This document shows positions 48,493-57,471 of a stretch of DNA of 64,000 nucleotides, piece after piece (the first letter of the stretch is position 1; each line of letters opens with the position of its first letter). The position numbers were made by a program, and so were the translations under genes. The notes under the pieces were generated by a model. That model did not search any database. It saw only the letters and a program-made list of their open reading frames with translations, and was not told where the DNA came from. Source of the stretch: Alteribacillus iranensis (lineage in GTDB: Bacteria; Bacillota; Bacilli; Bacillales; Marinococcaceae); NCBI RefSeq assembly GCF_900113025.1, contig NZ_FONT01000001.1, positions 772,441-836,440 of the forward strand, in the 5' to 3' direction.

Positions 48493-49329
48493 GTGGATTT
48501 GCTAGATAATGAATTATGGGCAACATTTCTTGGAGGAGCGGTAAAGATTATTCTCCAAGTACTATTAGTGTTCATTGGCTTTTTTATAGCAAAAGCGATT
48601 GGACAAAAACTCATCAACAAGAGTTTTGAACGTATGTCAAAGACTAGGAATATGCATCCCGGACGAGTACAAACATTATTAAAATTAAGCGTCAATGTAT
48701 TTTCTTACATACTTATTTTCATTCTTATTACTATTATTGTCGGTATTTTCGGCCTTGACATTGCTCCTCTTATTGCCGGTGCCGGTGTGGTTGGATTAGC
48801 GATAGGCTTTGGTGCTCAAGGACTTGTAAGTGATGTGGTCACAGGTTTTTTTGTCCTGTTAGAAAAGCAAGTTGACGTCGGAGATTACGTGACTGTCGCA
48901 GGCATTGATGGCATTGTCGAAGAAGTAGGATTACGTACAACACAAATTCGCAGCTTTGACGGTACATTGAATTTCGTACCTAACCGGGAAATCACAACCG
49001 TAAATAACCACTCACGCGGAAATATGCAAGCAATTGTCGATATGAGCATTTCTTATGATGACAACGTGGACGAGGCCATTCGTATTCTCCAGGATGCCTG
49101 TAATGAAGTGGCAGCAGAGGACCCTGCTATTAAAGAGGGACCGGATGTACTTGGCGTCCAATCGTTTGGAGATTCAGATGTAGTGATTCGAATTATCGGT
49201 AAAACAGAAAATATGGAGCAATGGCGAGTCGAACGCGATTTGCGTTTAGCGTGTAAGAAAGCGCTCGAGGACCATAACATTGTTATCCCTTATCCTCATC
49301 AAGTAAATATCAATAAGACGAGTAGTTAA
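48493..49329 (+). CDS. ykuT: MscS-family mechanosensitive channel (YkuT-like)
   Basis: Small-conductance mechanosensitive channel of 278 aa. Three helices are followed by the MscS pore segment GAGVVGLAIGFGAQGLVSDV and a cytoplasmic beta/alpha-beta domain. The KQVDVGDYVTV and FVPNREITTVNNHSRG blocks are conserved. It relieves turgor during osmotic down-shift. GTG 48493 was chosen with GAAGGAG about 11 nt upstream; this is the weakest part of the call, and the upstream frame is unlike the family. Confidence 0.9.
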   Translation: MDLLDNELWATFLGGAVKIILQVLLVFIGFFIAKAIGQKLINKSFERMSKTRNMHPGRVQTLLKLSVNVFSYILIFILITIIVGIFGLDIAPLIAGAGVVGLAIGFGAQGLVSDVVTGFFVLLEKQVDVGDYVTVAGIDGIVEEVGLRTTQIRSFDGTLNFVPNREITTVNNHSRGNMQAIVDMSISYDDNVDEAIRILQDACNEVAAEDPAIKEGPDVLGVQSFGDSDVVIRIIGKTENMEQWRVERDLRLACKKALEDHNIVIPYPHQVNINKTSS

Positions 49330-49449
49330 CGTGGACATATAGGTTTCTAACCTGCTTAATGCTCTAGCAACCGATGGTGCTTGGAGCTGGACGTAGCTAA
49401 CCATTCCACAAAAGTTACCTACAAGCGAATAACTTTTATCATTTCCTAA

Positions 49450-49505
49450 ACAAAAAATAGGCCTCCCAACCATTGTTACTATTAGTTGGGAGGCCTATTC
49501 GGTTA
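49450..49505. terminator. Bidirectional terminator between ykuT and ydjO
   Basis: ATAGGCCTCCCAAC and GTTGGGAGGCCTAT form a 14-bp stem around 14 nt, flanked by A and T runs. Confidence 0.88.
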
Positions 49506-49517
49506 GGCTAACGGTTA

Positions 49518-49700
49518 TTAAATAATCTGCGGTAATGTTTTTGTCTCTCTTTCCATGCTCGACTGACATAACGGGCAATCCGGTTGTTTCTCAAACGTAA
49601 AATCTTCCCTCATCCAGCCTGAACAATCTTCATTTGTACAAGACCAGATAGACGTCTCTACTTCCGGCGGTGCTTCTTTCTTATTATTGTAGTAAGCCAT
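49518..49700 (-). CDS. ydjO: Cold-inducible protein YdjO-like
   Basis: The 60-aa protein has two Cys pairs (CTNEDC and CPLC), suggesting a zinc ribbon, in the pattern of the YdjO family: SIWSCTNEDCSGWMREDF. In B. subtilis ydjO is cold-induced. ATG 49700 follows AAGAAAGGGATGGATGT. No partner gene is evident. Confidence 0.85.
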   Translation of the reverse strand: MAYYNNKKEAPPEVETSIWSCTNEDCSGWMREDFTFEKQPDCPLCQSSMERETKTLPQII

Positions 49701-49819
49701 ACATCCATCCCTTTCTTGTTACTCTTACTATTATATCACATATCAACGTGAAATATTTCATGGGAGTGGTTTTTAGGCACGTAAAAGAACCCTCCCATTA
49801 GGAAGGGTTCATCACGTTT

Positions 49820-50806
49820 TTATAAAAGATCTTTACGAAGCTGTGATGGGGATTTAGGGGATAACAACCCTGGAGCCACATCAAACATGGATTTAGCGCC
49901 AACGTCACCAGCTTTGTTCAACCGATGACAAGCACGAGCATAAGTTACTAACACGCTGGAGGTAAACTCAGGGTTACTGTCCAGCTTTAAAGAGTACTCC
50001 ATAATTTGATTCGTATTTTCACCTGTTTTTCCACTACGGATAACAAAACCACCATGTGGCATGTTTGAATGATTTTTACGCATTTCATCTTCATCGATAA
50101 AATTCACTGTTGTTTCATAGTCCGCAAAATAGTTAGGCATTGTTTTTATTTCCCGTTCAATCGCGTCTTTGTCGGCTCCTTCTTCAGGAACAACATAGCA
50201 TTCCCGGAAATGCTTTTCTTTCGTTTCAAGAGATGGATTTTCTCCAGCACGTACTCTATTTACCGCGTCTTCCAAAGGAATTGTATACTGGACTCCTGTT
50301 TTCACGCCTTCTACTCGTCGAACGGCATCTGAATGCCCTTGGCTAAGTCCTTTCCCCCAGAACGTATATGTTTCTCCTTCTGGCAACGTTGCTTCACCAT
50401 ATAAGCGATTGAGTGAAAAATAGCCTGGGTCCCATCCAATCGAAATGATTCCGGTATTACCGCCTTCTTTAGCGGGTGCATCAATAGCATCAAAATATTC
50501 ATTAACTTTAGCGTGTGTATCAAAACTATCGACCGTATTAAAGTGTCTGGCAAGCATTGGCCCTTGTTCTGGAAGGTCATGGGCAGAACCGCCACAGAGA
50601 AGCATGACATCTATCTCGTCTTTGTATTGTTCCGCATCATCAAGAGAGATAACCTTTACATTCGGATCTCCTACATCCAAGCTGGATGGATCTCTTCTCG
50701 TAAAAACGGCTACTAATTCCATGTCGTCATTTTGCTTAATGGCAGATTGTGCCCCTTTTCCTAAGTTTCCGTAACCGGTTATGCCTATTCTAATTTTCTC
50801 TGACAT
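49820..50806 (-). CDS. ddh: meso-Diaminopimelate D-dehydrogenase
   Basis: Reversibly converts tetrahydrodipicolinate, NH4+ and NADPH to meso-diaminopimelate, the single-step dehydrogenase route found in some bacilli. The 328-aa protein has an N-terminal Rossmann motif GITGYGNLGKG and family blocks CGGSAHDLPEQGP, SIGWDPGYFSLNRL and GKGLSQGHSDAVRR. ATG 50806 follows CGGAGGGATATACATA. It is divergent from the RraA-like gene. Confidence 0.95.
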   Translation of the reverse strand: MSEKIRIGITGYGNLGKGAQSAIKQNDDMELVAVFTRRDPSSLDVGDPNVKVISLDDAEQYKDEIDVMLLCGGSAHDLPEQGPMLARHFNTVDSFDTHAKVNEYFDAIDAPAKEGGNTGIISIGWDPGYFSLNRLYGEATLPEGETYTFWGKGLSQGHSDAVRRVEGVKTGVQYTIPLEDAVNRVRAGENPSLETKEKHFRECYVVPEEGADKDAIEREIKTMPNYFADYETTVNFIDEDEMRKNHSNMPHGGFVIRSGKTGENTNQIMEYSLKLDSNPEFTSSVLVTYARACHRLNKAGDVGAKSMFDVAPGLLSPKSPSQLRKDLL

Positions 50807-50963
50807 TATGTATATCCCTCCGATCGAATTTCTACTGCTTTCAAAAACAGCTAAAACAAGAGTATACTAATTTTTTTTTCAAGACAACTATTTACACAAA
50901 AGAGGATCATATTTTTTTTTGTCGAAATGAATTAAGGAGACACCATAATTAGGAGGGATCTTC

Positions 50964-51452
50964 GTGGGATTAACAGCAGATATTTGCGACATTTACAGAG
51001 AAAAAGTCACATTAGCAGACCCCATGTTTAAATCATTCGGAAAGAAACAGACATTCTACGGTCCGATACATACGGTGAAAGTGTTTGAAGATAATGTTCT
51101 TGTAAAAAAATCGCTAGAGGACATACCAGAAGGCAGTGTATTAGTTGTTGACGGAGGAGGCTCTATGCGCTGTGCTTTGTTAGGGGATAATCTTGCAGCT
51201 ATTGCAGAGTCTCGAAAACTACAAGGTGTTATTGTCTTCGGTTGCATAAGAGATTCAGGAGAAATGAATGATATGAATGTAAGTATACGCGCTGTAGCGA
51301 CAAACCCTATAAAATCCATTAAAAAAGGCGAAGGAGAGGTCAATGTACCGGTTCGTTTTGCAAATGTCGATTGGAAACCTGGTTCTTGGGTGTATGCTGA
51401 TGAAGATGGTATTTTAATTACAGAAGATATGTTAGACTTGTCTGTTCTATAA
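50964..51452 (+). CDS. RraA-like family protein (HMG aldolase/oxaloacetate decarboxylase fold)
   Basis: This 162-aa protein is a member of the RraA/4-hydroxy-4-methyl-2-oxoglutarate aldolase family. The metal and substrate blocks are VLVVDGGGSMRCALLGDNLA and GCIRDSGEM with the RD pair. In Bacillales the annotation varies between RNase E inhibitor-like, MenG-like and aldolase. E. coli-type RNase E inhibition is not expected, because Bacilli lack RNase E. The start is GTG 50964 after AGGAGGGATCTTC. Confidence 0.88.
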   Translation: MGLTADICDIYREKVTLADPMFKSFGKKQTFYGPIHTVKVFEDNVLVKKSLEDIPEGSVLVVDGGGSMRCALLGDNLAAIAESRKLQGVIVFGCIRDSGEMNDMNVSIRAVATNPIKSIKKGEGEVNVPVRFANVDWKPGSWVYADEDGILITEDMLDLSVL

Positions 51453-51472
51453 CGATCTATATGCTATCGTTT

Positions 51473-51503
51473 TTAAAAAGGAGGTATCCCCTCCTTTTTT
51501 TAT
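51473..51503 (+). terminator. Terminator after the RraA-like gene
   Basis: AAAAAGGAGG and CCTCCTTTTTTT form the stem around TATCC. The next 85 bp contain a degenerate repeat fragment near 51527-51575. Confidence 0.85.
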
Positions 51504-51588
51504 CAGATAGAAAAGTATAACATGCATGGAGTGATGTCTAGCTACAGCTCCTAATCGCTCGGAGGCTCGTCGTTTAATGATCTTTTGC

Positions 51589-51627
51589 TAAAAAAGCCAG
51601 GAAGATAATATCTCCCTGGCTCTTTAC
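51589..51627 (-). terminator. Terminator of aceA
   Basis: On the minus strand AGCCAGGGAGA and the facing TCTTCCTGGCT form the stem, followed by six T. Confidence 0.88.
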
Positions 51628-51639
51628 TACTCTATTGAT

Positions 51640-52935
51640 TTAGGATTTTGTGGTTTGCTTAAATTGAGCTGTTTCTGTAGATCCAGCCATTGCAGTTGTA
51701 GAAGAAGTACCTCCGCTGATCACTTGTGAAATTTCATCAAAGTAACCAGTCCCCACTTCACGTTGGTGACGAGTAGCTGTATACCCATCCGCTTCACTCG
51801 CAAATTCAGCCTGTTGTAACTCAGAATATGCTCCCATTCCGCGCTCTTTATAGCCGCGAGCTAATTCAAACATGCTGTGATTTAAAGCATGGAAGCCGGC
51901 AAGTGTAACAAATTGGAATTTATATCCCATTTTGCCGAGCTCTACCTGGAATTCTTCGATTGTTTTTTCATCTAAGTTCGCTTCCCAGTTGAAAGATGGA
52001 GAACAATTATAAGCAAGCATTTTTCCAGGGTATTTCGCATGGATAGCATCTGCAAATCGTTTCGCTTCCTCCAAATCAGGCTTAGCAGTTTCACACCAGA
52101 TTAAATCTGCATATGGAGCGTAAGCCAATCCACGAGCAATCGCTTGGTCAAGCCCGGCATTTGTACGATAGAAGCCTTCTGACGTACGCTCTCCTGTAAT
52201 AAATTCATGGTCAGCAGGGTCAATATCGCTCGTGATCAAATCAGCAGCATTGGCATCGGTTCTTGCCATTAGAATGGTATCTGTACCGCTAACATCAGCA
52301 GCGAGACGAGCAGCCACTAAATTACGGACAGCGGTTTGGGTAGGAACGAGTACTTTTCCGCCGAGATGACCACATTTTTTCTCGGAAGCGAGCTGATCTT
52401 CAAAGTGTACCCCAGAAGCTCCGGATTCAATCATGGCTTTCATTAATTCAAATGCATTCAGTTGTCCGCCAAATCCAGCTTCCGCATCAGCCACGATAGG
52501 AGCGAAATAATCTGTATCTCCTTCGCCTTCCATGTGTTGAATTTGGTCCGCCCGCTGAAGCGATTGATTAATTCGTTTTACCACATGCGGTACACTGTTT
52601 GCAGGGTAGAGACTTTGGTCTGGATACATCTGCCCTGAAAGGTTTGCATCTGCTGCCACTTGCCAGCCACTTAAATAGATTGCTTTCAGTCCTGCTTTCA
52701 CCTGTTGCACCGCTTGGTTTCCAGTCAGAGCACCGAGAGAATTCACATAAGGTTCCTCATGTAGTAAATCCCATAATTTTTCGGCACCACGCTTTGCTAA
52801 TGTATGTTCAATTTGCAAAGAGCCGCGTAGTTTAATTACGTCTTCTGCGCTGTAAGGACGCTCAACTCCAATCCAGCGATCCTCTTTCTCCCACTTTTCT
52901 TGCAATTGTTTTGCTTGCTCTTGAATATTCCCCAT
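51640..52935 (-). CDS. aceA: Isocitrate lyase
   Basis: Cleaves isocitrate to glyoxylate and succinate, the first step of the glyoxylate shunt, for growth on acetate or fatty acids. The 431-aa enzyme has the catalytic motif KKCGHLGGK, the GALTGNQA block, [11 protein letters not shown] and the [13 protein letters not shown] segment. ATG 52935 follows GGGAGATGAAAAAA. Malate synthase (aceB) is not adjacent. Three palindromic 18-bp boxes lie upstream, suggesting tight control by one DNA-binding protein. Confidence 0.96.
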   Translation of the reverse strand: MGNIQEQAKQLQEKWEKEDRWIGVERPYSAEDVIKLRGSLQIEHTLAKRGAEKLWDLLHEEPYVNSLGALTGNQAVQQVKAGLKAIYLSGWQVAADANLSGQMYPDQSLYPANSVPHVVKRINQSLQRADQIQHMEGEGDTDYFAPIVADAEAGFGGQLNAFELMKAMIESGASGVHFEDQLASEKKCGHLGGKVLVPTQTAVRNLVAARLAADVSGTDTILMARTDANAADLITSDIDPADHEFITGERTSEGFYRTNAGLDQAIARGLAYAPYADLIWCETAKPDLEEAKRFADAIHAKYPGKMLAYNCSPSFNWEANLDEKTIEEFQVELGKMGYKFQFVTLAGFHALNHSMFELARGYKERGMGAYSELQQAEFASEADGYTATRHQREVGTGYFDEISQVISGGTSSTTAMAGSTETAQFKQTTKS

Positions 52936-53015
52936 TTTTTTCATCTCCCTTTTTGCGAGTTTTAGTGTGGAAGAGAGGCAGCCGTGCCTTATCCAGCTTC
53001 TCCCTTCTGGTTAAC

Positions 53016-53033
53016 AACTGTTTTATTACAGTT
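53016..53033. promoter_or_regulatory. Palindromic operator 1 upstream of aceA
   Basis: AACTGTTTTATTACAGTT has the form NNCTGT-N6-ACAGNN with perfect outer arms. It is the copy nearest the aceA start (about 80 bp). Role inferred. Confidence 0.65.
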
Positions 53034-53065
53034 CCTTTATCTGGTTATTATGTTATAACAGTAAC

Positions 53066-53083
53066 ACCTGTTTTGCAACAGGT
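53066..53083. promoter_or_regulatory. Palindromic operator 2 upstream of aceA
   Basis: ACCTGTTTTGCAACAGGT is a nearly full palindrome of the same form. It lies exactly 50 bp from operator 1, about five helical turns. A degenerate copy sits midway (near 53046-53063). Confidence 0.7.
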
Positions 53084-53194
53084 ATTTTTGATTTTTTTAA
53101 AATTTTTATATAAAATTAGCTTTATATCCGACTCTACCCCTATAACCATAAGGTTCACTTCATATATTTATTTATGATTGTTTCAAATTGAAAA

Positions 53195-53212
53195 TCCTGT
53201 TATGTTACAGGA
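53195..53212. promoter_or_regulatory. Palindromic operator 3 upstream of aceA
   Basis: TCCTGTTATGTTACAGGA is the third copy of the CTGT-N6-ACAG box, 129 bp beyond operator 2 and directly in front of the convergent terminator. Confidence 0.65.
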
Positions 53213-53218
53213 AATAGC

Positions 53219-53264
53219 AAAAAAACCGGACTTGTTGGTATAATCAAGTCCGGTTTTTTCTATA
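53219..53264. terminator. Terminator 5' of aceA, serving the upstream hydrolase gene
   Basis: AAAAAACCGGACTTG and CAAGTCCGGTTTTTT form a strong stem. On the minus strand it ends the hydrolase transcript about 27 bp after its stop, insulating the aceA promoter. Confidence 0.9.
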
Positions 53265-53290
53265 ATTTTTTCTATATCCCTTGAAGCTGT

Positions 53291-54133
53291 CTATTTTAAA
53301 GTTTCCTTTAAAAAAGCTGTAGTATGACGTAAAGCTTCCTCCAATTCAGGAGTCACACCTTGAAACGGATGAACAGCTTGAAAGGTATGATTCCCTCCAG
53401 AGATCAAAACACGCTTATGCTGTTCATTTGTTTCTGACATTTTTTTAGAACCTTCAACGAGCCATTCTCGATCTTTCTCCCCTTGCACAAGCAACAAAGG
53501 TGTAGTCATCGACGTAAGTGCATTTAATATGTCATACTTTTTACCGTTACTCTCTATATCATCAAAAAAGCTTTTAGATATAGGCATCCATTGGTTTGTG
53601 CGTGCATTTTTTATATACGCTGTACCTTGTTCATAGGCTTCTTTTTTAACATCGTCCCCTAGATAATGGACGTTCCAAATTCCATTCCACGTTATTACAG
53701 CTTTAATACCTGTATTATCCGCAGCATGTAGAATGCTCGTCCCTCCCCCTCTACTGTGACCGAGAAGAGCAATTTTATCCAGATCAAACACGTCATGGTA
53801 TGGAAGTTTTCTGTCTGTCATTGCTGCAAACAGTGTCTTTATATCTTTCAGTTCACGAGAAAATGAGTTTATAGCAAATTTATCTAACTCATCAAAGTCG
53901 GTTTCTTTGACACCATTACAAGAGAAGTTAAAGCGAATGGCCACATACCCTTTATCAGCCAAATAGTCAGCGACATAAGGAAAGAACCCCCAATCTTTAT
54001 GGCCTTTAAAGCCATGGCACAAAATTACGACTGGTTTTTTCTCTTTCGTGTCGTTTAGGTGAACATTTCCTCTCACATATAAGTTCTGTTCCATAGGGAT
54101 CACAAAACTTTCTTGTTTTGTAACAGTATTCAT
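53291..54133 (-). CDS. Alpha/beta hydrolase of the dienelactone/acyl-CoA thioesterase type
   Basis: This 280-aa soluble hydrolase has VVILCHGFKGHKDWGF and the nucleophile elbow GHSRGG, with acid and base likely in LLVQGEKDREW and GGNHTFQ. It resembles BAAT/dienelactone hydrolase-type esterases; the substrate is unknown. ATG 54133 is preferred, since GGGAG lies 8 nt upstream; ATG 54139 is nearer. It is followed by a terminator and preceded by an MFS gene on the same strand. Confidence 0.87.
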   Translation of the reverse strand: MNTVTKQESFVIPMEQNLYVRGNVHLNDTKEKKPVVILCHGFKGHKDWGFFPYVADYLADKGYVAIRFNFSCNGVKETDFDELDKFAINSFSRELKDIKTLFAAMTDRKLPYHDVFDLDKIALLGHSRGGGTSILHAADNTGIKAVITWNGIWNVHYLGDDVKKEAYEQGTAYIKNARTNQWMPISKSFFDDIESNGKKYDILNALTSMTTPLLLVQGEKDREWLVEGSKKMSETNEQHKRVLISGGNHTFQAVHPFQGVTPELEEALRHTTAFLKETLK

Positions 54134-54200
54134 GGGCATCGCTCCCTTTTTACCTCATCTTACCATACTCACGACAAGGAGAAACAAACACTCTCAATGA

Positions 54201-55433
54201 TTATAACGACTTCTGAGCGTGTACGGGGCGTGTATATTTTCGTGTTTCTTTTCTTTCTTCCTTTTCCATTCGGGACAGTATTTTCGTAGAAAGAACTGTT
54301 ACACACAATATAACCATCGAACCTGCGACTATCCCAGACCATCCGAATGCAGGCCACAGCCAGCCGTAATAAATGCTTCCAAGGCTCCCGCCTAAATAAT
54401 AAGAGGTTAAATACAAACCGGAAGCACTGGCTTTCGCAGTTTTGGCATGTGTAGTTACCCACGCACTAGACGTGGAATGAACAAAAAAGAATCCAAAGCT
54501 CAGGAAGATCAAGGCTACAATAATAACAGGAAAGGAAGGTATTAAAGTAAGAGCAATACTCGTGGCCATGAAAGCAATCCCAATAAACATGCAAGTTGTC
54601 TGATTCCATTTTTGGGCAGCCTTACCAGCGAGCGTCGAACTTATCGTTCCTGCTCCATACGTGAGAAACAAAAGGCCAAGAATAGCCGTTGAAACCTGAA
54701 ATGGTTCTCCATGTAAATAATAGGTAATAAAATTAAACACTCCAATAAATACGAAGAAATGTAAACCGCCAATAATATAAGCATAACGCATTTTCGGGTC
54801 AGTTATATGGTTTTTATTATCGCGAATAACTTCCTTCAAATGAAACGGCCTTGAAGTAAACTGTTTGGATTTTGGTAACAGAAAATAGACTAGCAGTAAG
54901 ATAAACACACTTAAAATGGTCATAACCAAAAAAGCAAATCGCCAATCCCACAAGTCTGTTAATACTCCGCTGATTACACGGCCGCTCATCCCCCCAATAC
55001 TGTTACAGCTGATATAAATACCTACAGCCACCGACATTGCTCTCACTTTATATTCTTCACTAATATAGGCCATGGCTGCTACGGGGATTCCAGCAAGTGC
55101 AGCCGCTTGGAAAATACGCGCGGCTAATAGCCATTCAAACGTCGGGGCCAAACTTATCGCTAAAGTTCCCAACGTTCCAAGCACCATGGCAAGGATAATA
55201 ATATTCCTTCTGCCATATGCATCCGACAACGCTGTATATAGAAAGAAACTAATTCCTAACACAAACAATGCAACAGAAATAGTTAAACTTGAAGTTGTTT
55301 CTGATATGCCAAACTCCTGTGTAAACAATGGAAGGAGTGGCTGAGGGAAATATATATTCGCAAAAATTAACAAGGAAGCAGCTCCAAGTGCTGCCGTTGC
55401 TCTCCAAAAAGTTTTTGTCTTTACATCAATCAT
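54201..55433 (-). CDS. MFS transporter (YnfM-like efflux family)
   Basis: The 410-aa protein has twelve predicted transmembrane helices. The MFS motif between helices 2 and 3 appears as LSDAYGRRNIIILA. IYFPQPLLPLFTQEFG at the first helix and ISCNSIGGMSGRVISG are typical of the YnfM/drug-efflux group. Substrate unknown. ATG 55433 follows AGAAAGAAGG. It is divergent from a LysR regulator, the usual arrangement for such transporters. Confidence 0.9.
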   Translation of the reverse strand: MIDVKTKTFWRATAALGAASLLIFANIYFPQPLLPLFTQEFGISETTSSLTISVALFVLGISFFLYTALSDAYGRRNIIILAMVLGTLGTLAISLAPTFEWLLAARIFQAAALAGIPVAAMAYISEEYKVRAMSVAVGIYISCNSIGGMSGRVISGVLTDLWDWRFAFLVMTILSVFILLLVYFLLPKSKQFTSRPFHLKEVIRDNKNHITDPKMRYAYIIGGLHFFVFIGVFNFITYYLHGEPFQVSTAILGLLFLTYGAGTISSTLAGKAAQKWNQTTCMFIGIAFMATSIALTLIPSFPVIIVALIFLSFGFFFVHSTSSAWVTTHAKTAKASASGLYLTSYYLGGSLGSIYYGWLWPAFGWSGIVAGSMVILCVTVLSTKILSRMEKEERKETRKYTRPVHAQKSL

Positions 55434-55554
55434 GAGTATGCCTTCTTTCTCTTCTTTCTCTATCTTTATCCTATCATTGTTCTAACAATAAAAAAAATAT
55501 ATAATAATTATCATAATCATAACTTTAATGAATAATAGGGAGAGATATAGATAC

Positions 55555-56436
55555 ATGGATATCAAGCAATTGATGTACTTTCAAGAAGTGGCAGAACTAG
55601 GAAGCTTTACTCGAGCCGCTGAAAAACTTCATATTGCCCAGCCAGCCATCAGTAAAGCAATTAAAAACCTAGAAAACGAACTCGACTGTATGTTATTTAT
55701 CCGCGAAAAGCGTCATGTCTACTTGACAGCAGAAGGCCGTATTTTAAAAAAACACGCCGATCAGTTAATAAAAGGCTTTGAGAGGGCAAAAAATGAATTA
55801 CAAGATGTGAAAGCTGGTATCCTTGGTACTGTTCAGCTTGGCCTGCCTTCTATGGTTGGTTCATATTATTTTCCAGAAAAACTGGCTCGTTTTAAAAAAA
55901 AGAATCCTTCTTTTGCCATTGATCTTTATGAGGCAGGAAGTACAGATCTGGGAGAGGCAATCATTGACGGAGAAATGGAAATGGGGACGGTCGTAGTGAG
56001 CGAAGGCATGAATGACATGCTTCAGATACATCCTTTTTTAGAAGAACCACTTATGCTGGTCGTTCCGCCCAATCATCATCTGGCTGAGAAAAGATCGGTT
56101 CCCTTAAGCCAACTAGCACATGAACCTTTAATATTGTTTAAAGAAGGATACTATCAAAGAAAAGTGATCGAAGAAGCAGGTGAGCTGGCAGGACAATCTC
56201 CAAAAATAGCGTTTGAAACGAATCAAATTTCAATGGCTAAATCGTTGACAGCCCGTGGTTTTGGAGTCTCTGTGTTTTTGAAAATGGTCGTTCCCGAAAA
56301 AGAAGAAGATCTTGTAGCCATTCCCTTCGATCCGCCAATCGTGTTGACACTTGGGATTGCTCACAAAAAGAATGTACCGTTGTCCCCGGCAAACAAAGCG
56401 TTTTTAAACTTTCTCATGGACGAAACCACTCGCTAA
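55555..56436 (+). CDS. LysR-family transcriptional regulator
   Basis: The 293-aa protein has an N-terminal winged HTH (about residues 1-60, MDIKQLMYFQEVAELGSFTR, AAEKLHIAQPAISKAIK) and a periplasmic-binding-type effector domain. It probably regulates the divergent MFS gene. ATG 55555 follows GGGAGAG about 10 nt upstream; the earlier ATG 55528 lacks a ribosome site. The shared intergenic region is only about 120 bp, with an ATTATCATAAT T-N9-A-like palindrome near 55505-55520. Confidence 0.93.
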   Translation: MDIKQLMYFQEVAELGSFTRAAEKLHIAQPAISKAIKNLENELDCMLFIREKRHVYLTAEGRILKKHADQLIKGFERAKNELQDVKAGILGTVQLGLPSMVGSYYFPEKLARFKKKNPSFAIDLYEAGSTDLGEAIIDGEMEMGTVVVSEGMNDMLQIHPFLEEPLMLVVPPNHHLAEKRSVPLSQLAHEPLILFKEGYYQRKVIEEAGELAGQSPKIAFETNQISMAKSLTARGFGVSVFLKMVVPEKEEDLVAIPFDPPIVLTLGIAHKKNVPLSPANKAFLNFLMDETTR

Positions 56437-56526
56437 GTATAGAGATTAGAGGGATTGATGAGGAAGACCAATGCAGATTGAAACAGGCTTTTATGGTCTT
56501 CCTACATCTGAGGAAGAGCACAGCCA

Positions 56527-57447
56527 TTAAAGGAGCATAAGTTTATCATACAAGATGCCTTCTCTCCACCCATTTCTGCTTATGACAAACTGAGTTGCTT
56601 TCATATGATGTATGAGAGTCTCCAATATATACAAAGCAGGCAGAATATTGTCTGCTTTTTCTTTAGACAACCCTTTTACCCTCTTTCGCTCCGTATTGGA
56701 TAAAGAAGAGAAATAGGTTTTCATCTGCAAAATATTCTCTACAGCCATGCGATACCCGTGCATATTTTGGCGCGGGAGCTTTCTTCTATGCCTGTCTATC
56801 TTGGCCAATGCATGAGCACTGCCGCCAATGCCGATCAATGAAACCTTCTGATTTTCCACCCACGGTAAACCCGCCATATGTCCTTCGATCAGTTGATAGA
56901 CTTGTTTAACGGAGTCCTCTAATGGCAGCCCGTCAACCATATGAAGTTGTTCTGCTAGCACAAGTGTGCCTACCGGAATACTTGCCTTATGAACTAAGTC
57001 ATTGTTGTAGAAACTCGTTATTTCAGTGCTTCCTCCGCCAATGTCACAAGTTATACCACAATTCACTTCTAACGTCTGCACCACCGCTGCATACCCATAG
57101 TAAGCCTCTTCTTCCCCTGTTAACACCGAAATATTCCATCCGACGGTATGTTTCACGCGCGAGAGAACTTCTTCCTGATTTTGTATGTCTCGTAAGGCGG
57201 CAGTGGCTCCGCATATATATTGTTCGATTTCAAAGTCGTTCAAAAGAAGTTTAAATGTTTGAAGTGCTTCCACCAATACGTGCTGGCCTTCTAATGACAT
57301 TTCATTTTTTATCGTTATATAAGATTGAAGATGAAGAGGTTTTTTCCATTTTTTCACTTCTTTTATTAAGTTGGAAGAGCTGACTTCGAATATAACAAGC
57401 TTTGTCGTTTTTGCACCGATATCAACCACCGCATACCATTGTGACAT
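56527..57447 (-). CDS. ppx: Ppx/GppA-family exopolyphosphatase
   Basis: Hydrolyses polyphosphate or pppGpp. The 306-aa protein has the actin-fold motifs VVDIGAKTTKLVIFE and TCDIGGGSTEI with the GTLVLAEQ block. At 306 aa it is the short class without the C-terminal HD domain of longer E. coli-type enzymes. ATG 57447 follows GGGAGGGTGGCGAG. It starts about 25 bp after the TraB gene on the same strand, so the two are probably one transcript. Confidence 0.87.
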   Translation of the reverse strand: MSQWYAVVDIGAKTTKLVIFEVSSSNLIKEVKKWKKPLHLQSYITIKNEMSLEGQHVLVEALQTFKLLLNDFEIEQYICGATAALRDIQNQEEVLSRVKHTVGWNISVLTGEEEAYYGYAAVVQTLEVNCGITCDIGGGSTEITSFYNNDLVHKASIPVGTLVLAEQLHMVDGLPLEDSVKQVYQLIEGHMAGLPWVENQKVSLIGIGGSAHALAKIDRHRRKLPRQNMHGYRMAVENILQMKTYFSSLSNTERKRVKGLSKEKADNILPALYILETLIHHMKATQFVISRNGWREGILYDKLMLL

Positions 57448-57471
57448 CTCGCCACCCTCCCGGTTAACGTT

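Noticed and set aside
56460..56506. Inverted repeat (AGGAAGACCA/TGGTCTTCCT) after the LysR gene
   Set aside because: Large loop and no T-run, so not called a terminator; may be fortuitous.
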